A stretch of 64,000 bases of DNA, taken from Corylus avellana (taxonomy: Eukaryota; Streptophyta; Magnoliopsida; Fagales; Betulaceae). The DNA lies in NCBI RefSeq assembly GCF_901000735.1, contig NC_081542.1, positions 16,159,577 through 16,223,576 on the forward strand, in the 5' to 3' direction. Under the pieces are notes generated by a model that was not told where the DNA came from, made no database searches, and saw nothing but the letters and a program-made list of their open reading frames with translations. The translations under genes and the position numbers were made by a program. Below are positions 19,997 through 33,442 of this stretch, piece by piece. Numbering within the stretch: the first letter of the stretch is position 1; every line of letters starts with the position of its first letter.

Positions 19997-21818
19997 TTTG
20001 TGCTTATGTGCCTGAAGCTTTTTTTATTTATATATTTTTTCATTTTTGTATGAGGTGGTATTATATAGGAGGCCTTTCCCATGGTCTATTATGGAGACTA
20101 AAGAGCAAACCCAAAGTTTTACCATAATTCTTATGTCTTGTAGATTTTCTCAATATTAAATTTATTAATCATTGATTTTAAATTAAATAGTTTAAATTTT
20201 GTTACATCAATATTTACTACTTTCATTAATTCAGTGTTTAGTACAACCGAAAATCATGGTCAAACCGAAATCATTTTTTAGTTAACCATAAAAACTTTCT
20301 TTAATTTTCATAAAATGATGTTCTATTTTTTAAAATTGTAATCACTCTGAACTTAAAGCTTATCTTTCTTGCACACACTATCTCTTGCACTTTCATTCTC
20401 AACTTCCACCGGAGTTCACTAGCATCCTATGTAAGTTGCCTAAGTTTGCCAGAATTAGTGCGCCAAAGTTTGTCATAATTTATTGATGGCTGCCAATCAC
20501 CACCACATCAAGTTGTCAAAATCCGCCAACAATGTTCGCCAAAGGTTGCGAGAAGCGCCAATTGTTTTCCATCGTCATTTATTTTCCTTACAAACCAAAC
20601 ATTCAAAAATATTTTTATCAAAAATAATTTACGATAGAAAACATTTTAGGTTTAAACTTAAACAAACAGAATCTTACTTTTAAAATTGCAACTAAAATTT
20701 GAGAAGATATACATGGTATAATACTCTTTAGACTTCTATCCTTTAGGTTGAGTGATAAAACATAAGATGGATCGCAACTGGCATTTTATAGACCACTAAA
20801 TTTAAAATAAAAGGTCACGATTAACAATTGGAGAATTTCTAATTTCTCCCCAATTGGAGGGAATCTCAATTCACATATACATTTTCATAAAATTAATTAA
20901 ACACATAATTTTCAAATGCATGATTAAAAATGATTGTAAAAATCACGTACTCTATGGATCCATTTAGGTTTGCGATTTTACATGTCATTTAAAAATAACA
21001 GTTTTAAAACGTGTAATTTGAAAACACCATTTTAAAAAATGTAGCCAAGCATTTAGTATAGTCGCAATTTTATCTTTAAAATCATGTACTTTGAAAATGT
21101 ATTTTTCTACGTTTTTGAATCACAATTCTTCAAAAACACACTTGCAAACGATACATTTTATGGGATTTAGTTTAAAGGTCTGTGGAATCACAGTGCCAAA
21201 CACACTCAAAGAACAAATGTTAATTTAATGAGCAATGCTACACACCACACTTCTATCCTATTTTTATCTCACTTTGCTAATGTAACACTTTTCACAACAG
21301 CAAAATAGGATAGAAGTGATGATATGAATGCATGCTATATAACATTTCTCTAATTTAATAAATTGATGAAAAAATCTCCTGGAACCCAATTTCGAGAATT
21401 TTTTTTTGTTTAGATCGAATTAGCATCAAACATTTTAGTCTGATTAATGAATTGATGGGAGAAAGAAAAGAAAAAGGAGCTGCCATATCATGAATATCAT
21501 AATATAGTTTCAAATATACAAAACCAAGAGATACAGAACTATCAAGTTATGGATGGATAAAAAATTTCCCGTACTCTTCAAACAGTAAATTACAACAAAA
21601 CGGAGCATCATGGGCCTTGATAATGAACTTAATTGCCTCGAAACACAAGGATGTGAGTAGAAACTACAAAGAATCATTCCTTTTTCTCAGATATACATTA
21701 GATACTTTGACCAACTAAGCATATTTAGAAAACCCTAGGGCAGTAATTATAAGAAGAAACACAATCTGAGAGACCAAGAATTAAAGCTCATTATTGTGAT
21801 CCCACCACCATCAGATGT
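19997..21818. other. Spacer between tRNA-His and the 3' end of VPS51
   Basis: AT-rich, with no gene recognised. It holds a diverged hAT-like MITE at about 20950-21210 and a small MITE at 21230-21350. The last 460 bases probably include the VPS51 3' UTR. Confidence 0.6.
21230..21350. mobile_element. Small MITE with perfect 9-bp target-site duplication
   Basis: Termini are GAGCAATGCTA on the left and GAGAAATGTTA on the right (reverse complement). The subterminal CACTTCTATCCTATTTT is inverted-repeated inside. TAATTTAAT occurs exactly on both sides (21221-21229 and 21351-21359). Length 121 bp. Same terminal signature as the elements at 62281 and 63703. Confidence 0.88.
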
Positions 21819-24800
21819 TTATAAAGAGATTGGGCTCTGATCCCTGTTTTTCAACTTTGCCTGTATAAGTTTGTCCAAAATGGGGGGTTCCAAAGGATTT
21901 GGATCAAGACAACGCTCTGAAGCAGCAACAATCACCTGAGAGAGAGAGAGAGAGAGAGAGAGAGATCAGAGATGGTTTCCTTCATCTCTGTTGAAAAATA
22001 CTTGCACAGTTTCTAATAGAAAAGTTTTAGGAGGTCAAATGTTCAGAACCCATGGTCAAACTATTTTCTTTTACCTCATCAAGCAGAAAGTCAATAGCGG
22101 CTTCATCTTCAACAGTTTCCTTTAAAAGAGTCCTTAGGAACTGAATATCCAACTGAATTTGCTGGAATCCACTCCGATTGAAAGTCTGGAGTCGGACAAA
22201 TTCTTGGAAACTTTTAAGGCACAATTTTACTACTGTTGTTACCACTGACTCCTGCAGTTTACAAGCGAGCTCAGTTTGTTGATATACCAATGCAATTATT
22301 TTCTCCACCAACACTAAGAGAACTCAGTACCTGTGTATATTCAACTTTTGTGAAAATTTCAACTTTTTGCTTAAACAATTTTGCTAGATGAGTTTCCAAA
22401 AGCTGGCTCCTGGCCCTTTGGGTATTGGACCGACTCAACCTTTCCTCTCGTAACGGATTGCTCCTTGATGAGGTCGTACTTCCATTGCTGTCATTGCGAC
22501 GATGCCTTCGCAGCCCTTGAGGCAAAATCTGCTTTACTTCACGTTCTATTGCTTCAAGCTAGTAAAGGAGTCGAAGGAAGTTAAAGGTGTGTCTTGATTT
22601 TGCAGTGAATTAATTGGTATATACAGGTTCATGCAATACAAGTTGAAATACTTAAAATGGTTTTCTGGATAGTAACAGTTATCAAAAACAGGCAGTCATA
22701 CATACAATTCAAAAATCCTAACATTTAATTGGAAAGATATTAACCACAGAATTTAAACATGAAAATCAACAGATGTACTGACCTCTTGGAGAAATAAATC
22801 AACAAACATATGAACTTCTCTGGGCTCCTTATGCTGCACAAATTGTACAAATACCAGGCAAGTTTAAAACCAATATGCTGGGTACTTTCTTCAAATCAAT
22901 GGAACATAGCCATAAAGCAAACTTACCTTGACCCAATTTGGTGTTGTAAACCTCTTCTTCAGGAGAAGTGATATCCTCTGAGTTCTCATATTTATATACT
23001 GGAAAGAAAGAAAGAAAAACGATTATTATCTGTTATCGTATGTTTAAGCAACTGAATATAAAATATTCAAAACAGACCAAAGCCAGAGGCACATATGAAA
23101 AAGAGACATCAGACTGTAAGTGAGAAATGGCATCACAAGGGTAACACTCTCGGTGAACTTACGATTAACCCAAATGGAATAAGACTTGTTTATGGTTCCA
23201 AAGTGGATTTGAATTCTATAGACAAAGGCAAACTAACATAAAGCCAACTTGCAATCCACTGTCCGGAAACCACCATTTTTTTCCAAAGCGACAGAATAAG
23301 TAATTAAAGTCAAAGAGCAATGTCATAAAATAGGTGTAGTATTCCTACTTCGGAAAATGAATGAATAAAAAAGAGGACACATCAATGACATGTAATCTCC
23401 AAATCCAAAACCTACATCTTTTTTCCCTAATCTACTATCCCAAATGAAACTAGAAACCAAACTACAGAAGTTTTAGCTCATACAAGGTGCAGAAACTTCT
23501 CTCCAGCCGAACGGAAAATTCGACAAATTTCTCCAGGAACAAAGGGAGGCCCATATTCGTAGCTCCTAGCACCACCACCAGAAAAAGAAGCTGCTATTTC
23601 CTGAAAAGTAGAAGATGAAACTTTAATACAAGCTCCTGAGCACAAAGAGAGAACTCTAACTGCAGTAGTTGATGCTTCTAAAAGAAATGCGACATAAAAC
23701 AATCAGGTGGCTCCTTGCCTCAGTGATTCTCGGAATGGCAGTTTGTTCTATGAAAACAGAAAGTTGAGCCAGCACCAGGACAAGGCCAGCAAAAGTTTTG
23801 TCTACTTGTGTTCCCTCTGCAAAACCTTGACCTAGACTGGCTGAATTCTTTCTTCCTGAAAGCAAAAGGAAGTGATCATCAAGCGCCCTGAAGAAATCAT
23901 GAAATCCTTCTTGAACAAAATCAATAATCAAGTCTTTCAGTTGAACTAGTAGCTCCAAGTTGTCTTCAAGAATTTGGTGGAAGTCCTAGAAAAACAGAAT
24001 ACGAGATTCAAAACCTCAATGAAGAAGCATGCATATGCACAATAAAAAGGGTGATTGAGTGCGATGATATATAAAAAGTACAGGTGCTCAAAAACAATCT
24101 AACAAAATTAACATCAATGAACACTGGGGAAATTTTTGTAAAGATATTTGAAATCCATGTTCCAAAAACTGTAGAGTACTTCATGAACTTTAAATCTACA
24201 CGTCCAAGCAATACTTGCCTTTTGGAGGGGGGGGGGGGAGCATAGACTGCGTGCTAAAGTATGTCAGTGGAAGGTTGAAGCATATTAATTTGAAATGATA
24301 TCATTTATTTTTTTGATAACTAATCGAGATATCATTAAAAGATGCCCCCATGTGCACAAGAAGTATAAAAGAGAAGCCACCTAAGTAGTATGGGCAAAAA
24401 GAACAAGAAAATCATGACAACTAATCACTAAAGGAGAAACATAAGCAGTTGTCCAAAGATATAAAATGTTGAAAAATAAAGATTGCAGCTCCACCAAAGT
24501 CCTCTCGCAGTCCTCAAAAAACTTATCATTCCTTTCCCTCCATGATATCGTTTATGAGCAGAAAAGAACTACCACTGACACCTACATGCATAAGCAAGTA
24601 CATTTTCAAAGCATCTATATTACCAGTAACACATCCATGCTGCCTTGAAGCACTGCTTTTTTGCTGGCCTCCAGGGCAATCTGCAAGGAATACTCTTCTG
24701 CTCCATCCTTTTGTCTCACATGGACTTTTGTAAGGGAATCTGCATCCCAAACAGAATTTAACTCAGAACTTTTCAGCCTCTCCAAGGATAAGATTGGACT

Positions 24801-27800
24801 AATTCAAGCAAACATGCTTGAATATTAAGATCTAATATTCAACGTAACATGAAATATGTGAACCATCAATTTATTCTAAATATAAGAGTCTATGCCACTT
24901 TAAGGTGTTTCTCTTAGTGTACTGTCCTAAGCGAAAAACCAGAAGCTAACTCATGGGACAGATCTTTATCTTTATCTTTTTCTTTTCTTTTTTCTTTTTA
25001 TGTAAATTTTTTTAAAGACAAATCAATCCGTATTTTTTAATGTCTTTCTTTTTGGATCAGATTGAAAAAGATCTTGTTGGAAAAATGACAGTATAAATAA
25101 CCTGAGATATTATGTAGAAGATGAGAAAATGTGCTGGCAACATGCTGCTTGAGAGCAACCTTGGCAGCCTGAAACCATACAGGGGCAAATCAGTGTCCTA
25201 ATTCATCCTTCAACAATAAATCATTAAGAACAGATAATGATCAGGGAGGGTTAACATCAATTAATAGTTCAGATGATTTTCAAAGAAAGACCTCCAAAGA
25301 ATAATCAGGGAGAGCAGCCTCATGTAACACTTCATCCATCAGGAGTACATCTGTCCAAATAATTCCTGTGTGCAAATTGGCAAGCATCACAAGGAATGCA
25401 AAATGATAAGGAAATGACTTTAAATCATAACATTGAATTATTTTCATTAAACCTGCAATAGAACTGATAAGGGAGCTTCAGTCAAGTTATTCCATAATTA
25501 GCAAGTACTAATTTTTTAAAGCATCATCCTACTTTCATAGATCATCATTCGAAGGAAGCTAAAGAAACCCTCTAGCATCCCTAGTGGACTACAAACAGCC
25601 AATTGGAAGACATAACACCTAGCATCCAAAAGGTAATGACACAAATGACGCAAATGATCCCAAGTTGGTAGGCATAGCAACTTAGTCCAAAGGAGAACTC
25701 GTAACCCTAATAAGAATGGAGCTTCTGGGCAATGCCGCAATGCCCTTCTGCAGAGCTATGGTGGCAGCTTTTTGTATCAGCAAGGACTTCCACGGTTGTG
25801 CCACTTGAAAGCAGCTTACGCATAACACAATGGTCTTGACTCAGGTAAACTTAGCCTTGAATACATTCTCACATAAAATAGGAAGCAGAAGAGGATTGAT
25901 CATCACATGAAAGGATTTGTGCAAGAAATTTATTAGAACGACGGAGATTACAGCAAGCACAGGCTCAAAAAAAATAGTTAATATATACTGGTTTAGAAGG
26001 ACATCACAGCTATAGGATAAAACATGATGCAACAACAAATATTCGACTTACGAAGAACACGCAATAGCTCTGCACTACAAATTTGTTTCTTTACATATTC
26101 CTCAGTCATTTCAAAGTGCCTGAAAAAAACAAAACACTGTTACATTCCTTGAACAAATTATTTATGTTGCTATTTGTTTCAATCAATTGAAATGAATAAT
26201 AAGTAGATACCATAAACAAATTGGGGAAATTGATGAAGATACTCACTTACTTGGTAACCACGTCTTGTGCAAGTTTAACTAGCTGGTTTTCTGAATCAGG
26301 AAATATTACTCGATAAGCACGGACAGCCTCCACGAACTCACGAACAGAAGCCTATATTTAGAAAATTGATACGAGTGTTATCTCAATTAGTCTGACAATT
26401 GTTTACAGGCAGCTTAGAAAAGTGCAAAACATTGTAACTAAAAACAGAAAGTCATCATCAAGCACATAAAACAACAAATAAATAAACTATTTTTAAAAAG
26501 AATACCTACATGCTTTAATCAAACAAAAATAGGAATTTCTACTCAATACTCATAAACGTAAGCTTCTTCTTTTTTTTCTTTTTCTTTTTGGCAAGGAAGG
26601 GCAGCGAATACGAATCTTCACATCCCACCTGCTAAACTTAAGAGACGTAAAAGATGCTACTTTGTCACAACTTACCTCATGAGCAGCAGCAGGAGCTGAC
26701 CCAGGAATGCTTCCTTCTTTAGAAGAATCTACTGAAGCATTGCTTAATTCTTCAGTCTTAAGCTGAAGTTCTGCAAGAGATTGTGCCAACTTTTCCAGTA
26801 GCCTAGCCTTTAAACTTTCCACCTGCCAATATGTGGGAAATCTGTCATCATATGCACATCGACATATCAGAAGAATCTTAATAATATTTGCTTAAGAGTA
26901 CAATCCCCTTGACAAATAAAATTTCACATTTATGCTTTAAATTCTAAAACAAGTAGGAAGCATGACACTTTTGAAACAGTGTTACAGTAATAACAAAAGA
27001 GGATAGTCCTCATCTTTTCACCAATAACATTTTCAGCAAAATATTCATACATCAAATGTTTCCATCACAAAAAAGTTGTGAAAAGGGCAGTACGAACCGG
27101 AAAATCCAACTGCTTAAGAAGCACTGCAGCCTCAGCTCTTGCTTGTATGGATTCAGAATCTGAGAATAGCTTTCCCTAAATAAAGTAAGAAAATAAACAA
27201 AGTCAAATTAGGAGATAAGTATTTGGATACACTAATGACTGTCAGCAAGTTATGCAGCACGAAATTGTACTTCTATTTATCTATAACCTTCATATGTCCA
27301 TTCTATAGCTGCTCAACAAAATGGAATGGTTATATTTGTGGTGCTGTAGTATACAAGTATCCATAAATGCCAATCCTCGGATCTTGCAGATTTTTTTTTT
27401 CTTTTGGCCAAGTATCTTGGAGTCCATTCTATAAAATTTTGTCCAGTATGCCTCAAAGTATAATTCATGGGGATTAACTGTGACAGCATGTGAAAATTGC
27501 ACTTGGAGGTTCACTTTCAACAAATTCTCAATAATTTATTTCTTTCTTTTTTTTCTTTTGTGGGTGGGTTCTATTCTAAGCTTGCCCATTGTTAACAACT
27601 TAACAATGGGATACTAAAAAATACAAGTATAAACAACACATTTGGTTGTGAAGAATAGTGAGTTTAAATCCACAAATTTCTATCTCTAATTTCGGAAATC
27701 ATGGTGCCAATGGGACTTTGCAATGACATTTAAAGAAGAAAACGTCACTGGTCTCCTTTTGGAGGATTAGTTGACTTGGGTCTCAGCAAGCCAACCTGAC

Positions 27801-28692
27801 TGGTATAAAATGAAAGGACAATATACCTCCAAGTTCTTTATAATTGTAGCCATTGCTTCTTCAGATGCTCGTTTACAATCTTGGAATGATGAATCTCCAT
27901 ATGCCTAGTGTGGGAAAATGGAGAAACAATTCACCAATGGTGTACAATGTGACTAGAAATGAATGCCCCAAAAACAAAATAAACAAGAAAATTGATACAA
28001 AGATTAACCCAAAAATTAACACCCTAATGAAGAAACAAATAACCTTAAAAATTGGTGTAGCTCCAGTGTAGAACCTGACTGCATCAGCATAGGCCTCTGA
28101 TTTGATACACTTTCCAAGTCTAGCGGGTAGATCATAAATGAACTGTTCTTTATCAGAAAGATGAAATCTGTGTTAACTCATACATGGAAAACTCCAAAAC
28201 TTACATATAAGTATCATACATTTATCATAAACGAATCCAAGAGCCATGCTGTGAGCACAAAGAAAACAACTCTTTACCCTTTTGCTAAATAGAATGTATC
28301 CATTTTATTAGAATTTGCCATGATAGATCCCAATACAAGCCCCCATAATCTTTCAAAGAAATGCATTAAACCCCTCTCTTAGCCACCCCCCCACCCAAAA
28401 AAAAAAAAAAAAAAGCATTGCAATGAGACAACTATTACTGTAAACTTAACAAGAGCATGCATGCTAAATACCCCCGACATCTAGTATAGCTTAGTACATG
28501 CCAACTCTAGAAAGCCAGCAAGTTCCCCAGTCAAATAGCTTGTATTAAAGCTTATAGAAGACATCTCATACTTTATTGTACATTATATATGCCCTTCCCA
28601 TTAGTCAGAAGTTAATTTAATTGGCAATGGATGCTGTAGAAGCTTAGGTTCACCTTAAGGGACAGAGCCAGTTTTCATTGAGGAAAAAACTG

Positions 28693-28743
<51 letters not shown>

Positions 28744-29743
28744 AATAAATAAATTCAGAGCACAAATTCTGCAACAAACAGGAGGCGCCACTGTTAAACA
28801 TTTACTCTTACTACTGCTTTAATACCTGAACTTTACGAAGGAGATTACGAGTGCGATGCAATTTCTCTACATGTTCTCTCTTTTCAAAGAGTGAAGTGTT
28901 CACTCCATCACTTCTAGATTGCACAGACATTATCTGCATCCATAGGCAGCAAATTGGACGTGATTCCTACTCCAATCTTCTTTTCCAATTTTAGCTCAAA
29001 AACAAAAAACCCATTTCAACAAACATATGAATAAAGTAAAATTCCACACACACCTTCTCAAGGAGCTGCTCCATATTCGATTCCATGCCTACGATATTAC
29101 TTTTCATCCTATACAAAACACAATATATGTCACACTAATATTCTTTATATATCACAAAATTACAAAAGAGTGATCAGCATATCGTGGAAATTGAAAGACT
29201 TACCTCTTAATCGTATCCGTCGCACTAATAAACTTGTTATAATTCTCATAGACTAACATTTGCAAGTCAGTGTCGAGATTCTTTATCTCCGCTGACATTT
29301 CTACGTGCCGCTGCAAAAGCCCTTCTAAATTCGACTTTTCCACCTGCACAATTCAAATCAAACATGTTCAAGAACCAAAACTTCCCACAATCAACTCCAA
29401 CCTCATCTTGAATAACATCACACAATTGCATCTCAACCAGATTCCCCTCTCTAATTCAAACTAACCAATCAATGCACTATATAGCACTCATTTCCACAAG
29501 AACCCGGCATTTTAGCTCTGAACATAAGCAACATAGCCACATAGGGTTAGGGCGAACCAGGAGATTCATGTACTGGTCGGGATCGAAGGAGGAGGAGTTG
29601 ATGGCGTCGAGGGTGGTGCGTTTGGAGGAAGACGACGTCGTATCGGTGGAGGAGGACATGGAAGGATCGGGGGAGTAGAAGCTCGAGAGCAGATCTCTCA
29701 TTCGCTTGGCCTTGTCATCCAGTGGAACGTCGACGGCCGCCAT
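21819..29743 (-). CDS. VPS51: Vacuolar protein sorting-associated protein 51 (VPS51/UNHINGED)
   Basis: Complement of 21819-21935, 22075-22251, 22331-22558, 22783-22833, 22927-22998, 23484-23600, 23719-23985, 24624-24739, 25102-25168, 25292-25365, 26052-26119, 26251-26351, 26676-26822, 27098-27175, 27827-27904, 28044-28142, 28826-28933, 29054-29108, 29204-29343, 29558-29743. Twenty exons, 781 aa, against about 780 aa for the Arabidopsis protein. VPS51 is the small shared subunit of the GARP/EARP tethering complexes that capture endosome-derived vesicles at the trans-Golgi. Visible: N-terminal VPLDDKAKRMRDLLSSFY, a coiled-coil Vps51 domain (LQRHVEMSAEIKNLDTDLQ through the LLEK region), and the conserved C-terminal block RARSQLLETHLAKLF then FNRSGFQQIQLDIQFL. 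The intron 23601-23718 uses a GC donor (GAG|GCAAGG). A LINE relic lies in the intron at 24.3-24.6 kb. The gene looks intact. Confidence 0.96.
21938..21964 (-). repeat. (CT)n microsatellite at the VPS51 last-exon 3' splice site
   Basis: On the coding strand the CT run ends in CTCAG|GTGATTG, the acceptor of the last coding exon. The microsatellite itself is the polypyrimidine tract. Confidence 0.87.
24303..24560 (-). mobile_element. LINE C-terminal fragment in a VPS51 intron
   Basis: The minus strand reads ERNDKFFEDCERTLVELQSL, then LYLWTTAYVSPLV and DFLVLFAHTT-stop. This is typical of the extreme C-terminus and 3' end of plant L1-type LINEs. The plus-strand TTTTTTTGATAACTAATC marks the 3' tail. 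It is heavily 5'-truncated, sense to VPS51, and its 5' edge is about 60 bp from the exon at 24624. Confidence 0.8.
28692..28739. repeat. Compound (AT)n(AC)n microsatellite
   Basis: About 16 bases of AT dinucleotides run straight into about 30 bases of AC dinucleotides in a VPS51 intron. Probably length-polymorphic. Confidence 0.9.
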
Positions 29744-30158
29744 TTTTGCTTCCTATTTCGCTGTTCAGAGTTGATTTCGATCGGAGATTTCGACAGTGAC
29801 GGACTGGGAAAACGGTGTCGTCGGGCACTAGGAGGATCAGGGAGAGAGCGTTGTGGAGGTGTTGGGAAGACGTTTGAGTTGTGGTCCGTAGGACGGTGGA
29901 AGACCGGTTAGATTCGGCGCGGTGAATGAACGATGTCGTTGAGAAATTCTATTATCTGGCTCGCAGCTTCTAATAATTTGATAAACGACATTCGTTTTGC
30001 AAAAGGCAAACATCAGTGTCACTGTCGCGTTAAAGTTGCTTTGTAAAACGTCACAAACACCAGGCAACCAAGACCTGCCCAAAAAAGAGGTTCAATGGTT
30101 TCCTTGTACGAGAGTATTCATATTCGACACAATAAATTTATTCTTCATTCTAGTTTTA
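29744..30158. other. VPS51 promoter and upstream spacer
   Basis: The VPS51 5' UTR and promoter must lie here on the minus strand. No TATA box or other gene is recognised with confidence. The stretch ends at the start of the 3.1-kb repeated block. Confidence 0.5.
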
Positions 30159-30174
30159 AAAAATATTTTTTTAA

Positions 30175-30213
<39 letters not shown>

Positions 30214-30350
30214 CTACATTTAACTATTTATTTTAGCTAGAAAGAATATTAAAAAAAAGATAAAAATAATAAAAATTGTTTTTACATTTGGCTCACCAAC
30301 TATTTTTCCAAATTACTTAGGGGGAAGCAACTCTTTTATTTTAATATTTA

Positions 30351-30591
30351 GAACATGTTTGAGATTGCGTTTGAAAAATTGAGCTTTTAAGTCAAAAAGA
30401 ACTTTTGGGCAAAAGCTTTATTTTTAAACTTTTATCAAAATCGCATTTTTGTCATTTTAAGATTTTTTAGACTCTTAAAAGTGCTTTTAATTTTTTTATC
30501 AAATAAATATTTTTTTTTAAACGGACTGTTTAAGTGTTAAAAACACTTTTAAGCTTTTCAAACGCAATTTCAAACAAACCCTTAAGCTAAT
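30351..30591. mobile_element. hAT-like MITE (second copy at about 33635-33868)
   Basis: The left end is close to ATGTTTGAGATTGCGTTTGA. The right end read inward gives AGGGTTTGTTTGAAATTGCG. Inner sequence includes AAAAGTGTTTTTA and inverted partners. It is non-coding. Confidence 0.65.
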
Positions 30592-30933
30592 CAAAATAAC
30601 ATTTAGCTCCTTGAATGAAAATGTCTAAAAAAAAAAGCTTTTTGCCTGAACTGTATGCCCACCCGAGGGGCTCTCCTGCTCAGACGGGCCTTTCTTACAA
30701 TTCCGCCAAGAATTGTAGGACTTTTATTAATGGGGCTTTTTTTTTTTCTTTTTGTTTTTTTCTTTTGGAGTGAAATGCATTTTTCTTGACTCTATGTGGA
30801 GGGGCATAATGGTCCCCCAATTTATTCTAAAAAAATATAATACCACATCCCACCGTTAAATCTGGATGATGAAATATATTTTTCTTTTCATCCCGATAAA
30901 ATAAAAAACAAAATGCATTTTCATTTACTCTAA

Positions 30934-31208
30934 GTGGAGTGGACATCGTCTCGGTTTGCAAAATGTGAAGTAGTCAATGGCCTTAACAATGAGAGTCATC
31001 GGCTTGGAAGGTATGGACACGTGCTGGGAGACGTGCGGAGCATGATGCATAATCTTCAGGAGTGGAAAGTCAATTGCGTCCCCGCCAATGTAATAAAGTG
31101 GCCCATTTATTAGCTAAATTAGCTTTATTCATTAGACAGGAAAGTCTTATCTGTCTATGGACGGATTCCTATCCTTCTTGTATCTGTGAGCTTGTGCTCG
31201 CCGAATAA
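30934..31208 (+). pseudogene. LINE RNase H-like (RVT_3) fragment, frameshifted copy
   Basis: It carries the same sequence as 34190-34465 but lacks one C in the GTCCCC(C)GCCAATG run near 31083, which breaks the frame. Recognisable pieces are VVNGLNNESHRLGRYGH and LQEWKVNC before the shift and VAHLLAKLALFIRQESL after it. The RNase H signature is that of plant non-LTR retrotransposons. Confidence 0.72.
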
Positions 31209-31913
31209 GGTTCTTTTTAATTCAACCGAAAGTAAAAGTAAAGTTAAAAAAAAAAAAAAAAAAAAGTGGAGTGGACAAGTGATTCCTTAATTTATTATAA
31301 AATGCATTTCAACCTTGTGAAAACGTAATTATTCTTTTTATATTCATTTATTTGTGGTGTTGACAACAATATCAAGGACTCCTTGTTGGGTAGTTTTGGA
31401 TTCAAGCAGGGATATTTGCCAATGAGATGCCTTGAATTCCACTTATAAATTAAAAATATCTCAATGAAAAGACAAAGTTGTGTTTGGTAAAAGTCAAGTT
31501 CTCTAATCATCAAAATATTATAAAACTAGGCAGCTTCTCACAACTTATATAAATAAAATATTTATTTATTAACAATGAGTCTATGATGTATAACTTGTAT
31601 ATATTACCCTTTTATTATTTATGCAAAACTGAAACAATTGAATATTAATTTTTATTTTTATTTTTCAGTTTGGAAATTAAACTATTTTTCTTTTAAAAAA
31701 AAGAACATCACAAAGTAAATACACTTGGAAGTTGAAAGTTTGGTGGTGTCATATATGTGATTCTTGTCTATAAATAGAGACTTTTGGATTATTTCCAACT
31801 TTATATGGGATAGTTAGATTTCAACTTTTTTATAGGAATCAAGTTATTCATGATGTTCGAGCAATTTTTTGATAGTGGAACAAGTGGCCGGCCACTTGCA
31901 AATAGATAAAATA

Positions 31914-32081
31914 TGAGTAATGATATAAAGATAACTAAAATCTTTTTCGAATCATCTAAAATGTAATGACTTTTAAAATCATCAATAAATTAAAATTCAG
32001 TAATAATAATTTTAAGTTTAATTGTAATTTTAAAAGTCACATCATACTTAAATAACTCTAATCCTTTTTATATCATTACTT
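31914..32081. mobile_element. Small MITE with perfect 9-bp target-site duplication
   Basis: Termini TGAGTAATGATATAAAGA and (reverse complement) AAGTAATGATATAAAAAG. GATAAAATA flanks both sides exactly (31905-31913 and 32082-32090). The second-copy counterpart is 35165-35335, with GATAAACTA on its left. Confidence 0.82.
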
Positions 32082-33342
32082 GATAAAATAGTCTCAACAA
32101 AATCGTCGATACCCGGAAGAATCAGGAACACTCCGATATTTGAGTAAGTAAATGTTTCACAAATTAACTAAGTGAAAAAAGTTTTTAGATAAAGAGCATA
32201 TCTAAACGTGTATTCTTATCTTTAGAGATTCCTTTCAACATGAAAAGATCCTGAATATGATATTTTGATGCTTGTCCTGTCACCGTCATAAATCCCTTTG
32301 ATTATTGTTAAGTTTTTTTTTTTTTTAACATGTCCGTATAAAATGGGTATAAGAATTTGAATTAGTGATTTCCGCTTCATTAAGCGTGATCCCAGTCAAT
32401 TGAACCTCTTAAGGATTGTTAAGTTATTTTTTATGTAATGAGTTGCTTTGGAAAATGATCATCTTCATTTTCAATGGAATTGATACTATTTATTTGATGG
32501 TCATTAAGATATTATCCAGTTTATTTGAACTAGATAATATCTCGTTAGTTATATTATAAAGGTATTTTTGTTTTTTTTTTCTTCACTTTTTAAAGAGATA
32601 AAAATACTCATCCAATATAATTAACTTGATATTATTCGGATCAAATAAAATAGTGAAGATGATAATTCATAATTTATGGTATATATAATTTTATAAATGA
32701 TTTCACATTATTTGCTTTGAGTTGGATAAATGTGCTAATTACTTTTCACGTAGTGGGATGTATGAGTGGGGTCCATTAATAATTTATTGTATCCAATTTT
32801 GCTGTTAGTAAAAGATATAAGGTGATGGGATGGCGATACAATAATTTGTAATTAAATTCTTAAAGAAAAATCTTATAAATTATGTGTGTTTGCCAAAGTA
32901 TCCGAAAATGTGAGTGGATTAAAACTATAGTAGATTTGATTGATGTAAGAAAAAAAGTAAAAATATTTTATATGAGAAAGTTAAAAAAAATAAAAAATTT
33001 ATAGTAATTTTTTTTTATTTGAATAAGAATAAAAAGTTATTGATGTGATATAAAAAATAAGAATATTAAAGTTAATTTAGTTAGAAATAATAAAATATTG
33101 TTTCTTTGAGTCCTTTAGGCTGTGTTTGGCAATGAAATAAAAAAAGTGAGTGAAATTGTATTGTAACAGATTTAATTTATATGAGAGAAAAAAAGTAAAA
33201 ATATTTTGTATAAAAAGATAAAAAATTTTATTTTGTAGTAATTTTTTTATTTAAATAATAATAAAAAATAATTAATATGATGTAAAAAATAAAAATATTA
33301 TAATTAATTTTGAAAAGAATTTTTTTGAGTTTTAGATCGATC

Positions 33343-33442
33343 NNNNNNNNNNNNNNNNNNNNNNNNNNNNNNNNNNNNNNNNNNNNNNNNNNNNNNNNNN
33401 NNNNNNNNNNNNNNNNNNNNNNNNNNNNNNNNNNNNNNNNNN
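33343..33442. other. Assembly gap of 100 N
   Basis: Exactly 100 N, a conventional placeholder for a gap of unknown size. The sequence on its left end is repeated at 36556 and the sequence on its right start is repeated at 30159. Confidence 0.99.

Larger units (their letters stand above)
30159..33342. repeat. First copy of the ~3.1-kb block flanking the N gap
   Basis: Bases 30159-33342 match 33443-36556 almost throughout. The differences are a few percent substitutions, microsatellite length changes near 30180, poly-T length changes, and about 40 bases present at about 32610-32655 but absent in the second copy. The copy stops exactly at the Ns with TTTTAGATCGATC. It contains a MITE at about 30351-30591, a LINE RNase H relic, and a MITE at 31914-32081. 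Confidence 0.93.

Noticed and set aside
24240..24620. Extra VPS51 exon in the region before 24624
   Set aside because: The coding signal there is LINE C-terminus (ERNDKFFEDCERT), not VPS51, and the neighbouring exons join in frame without it.
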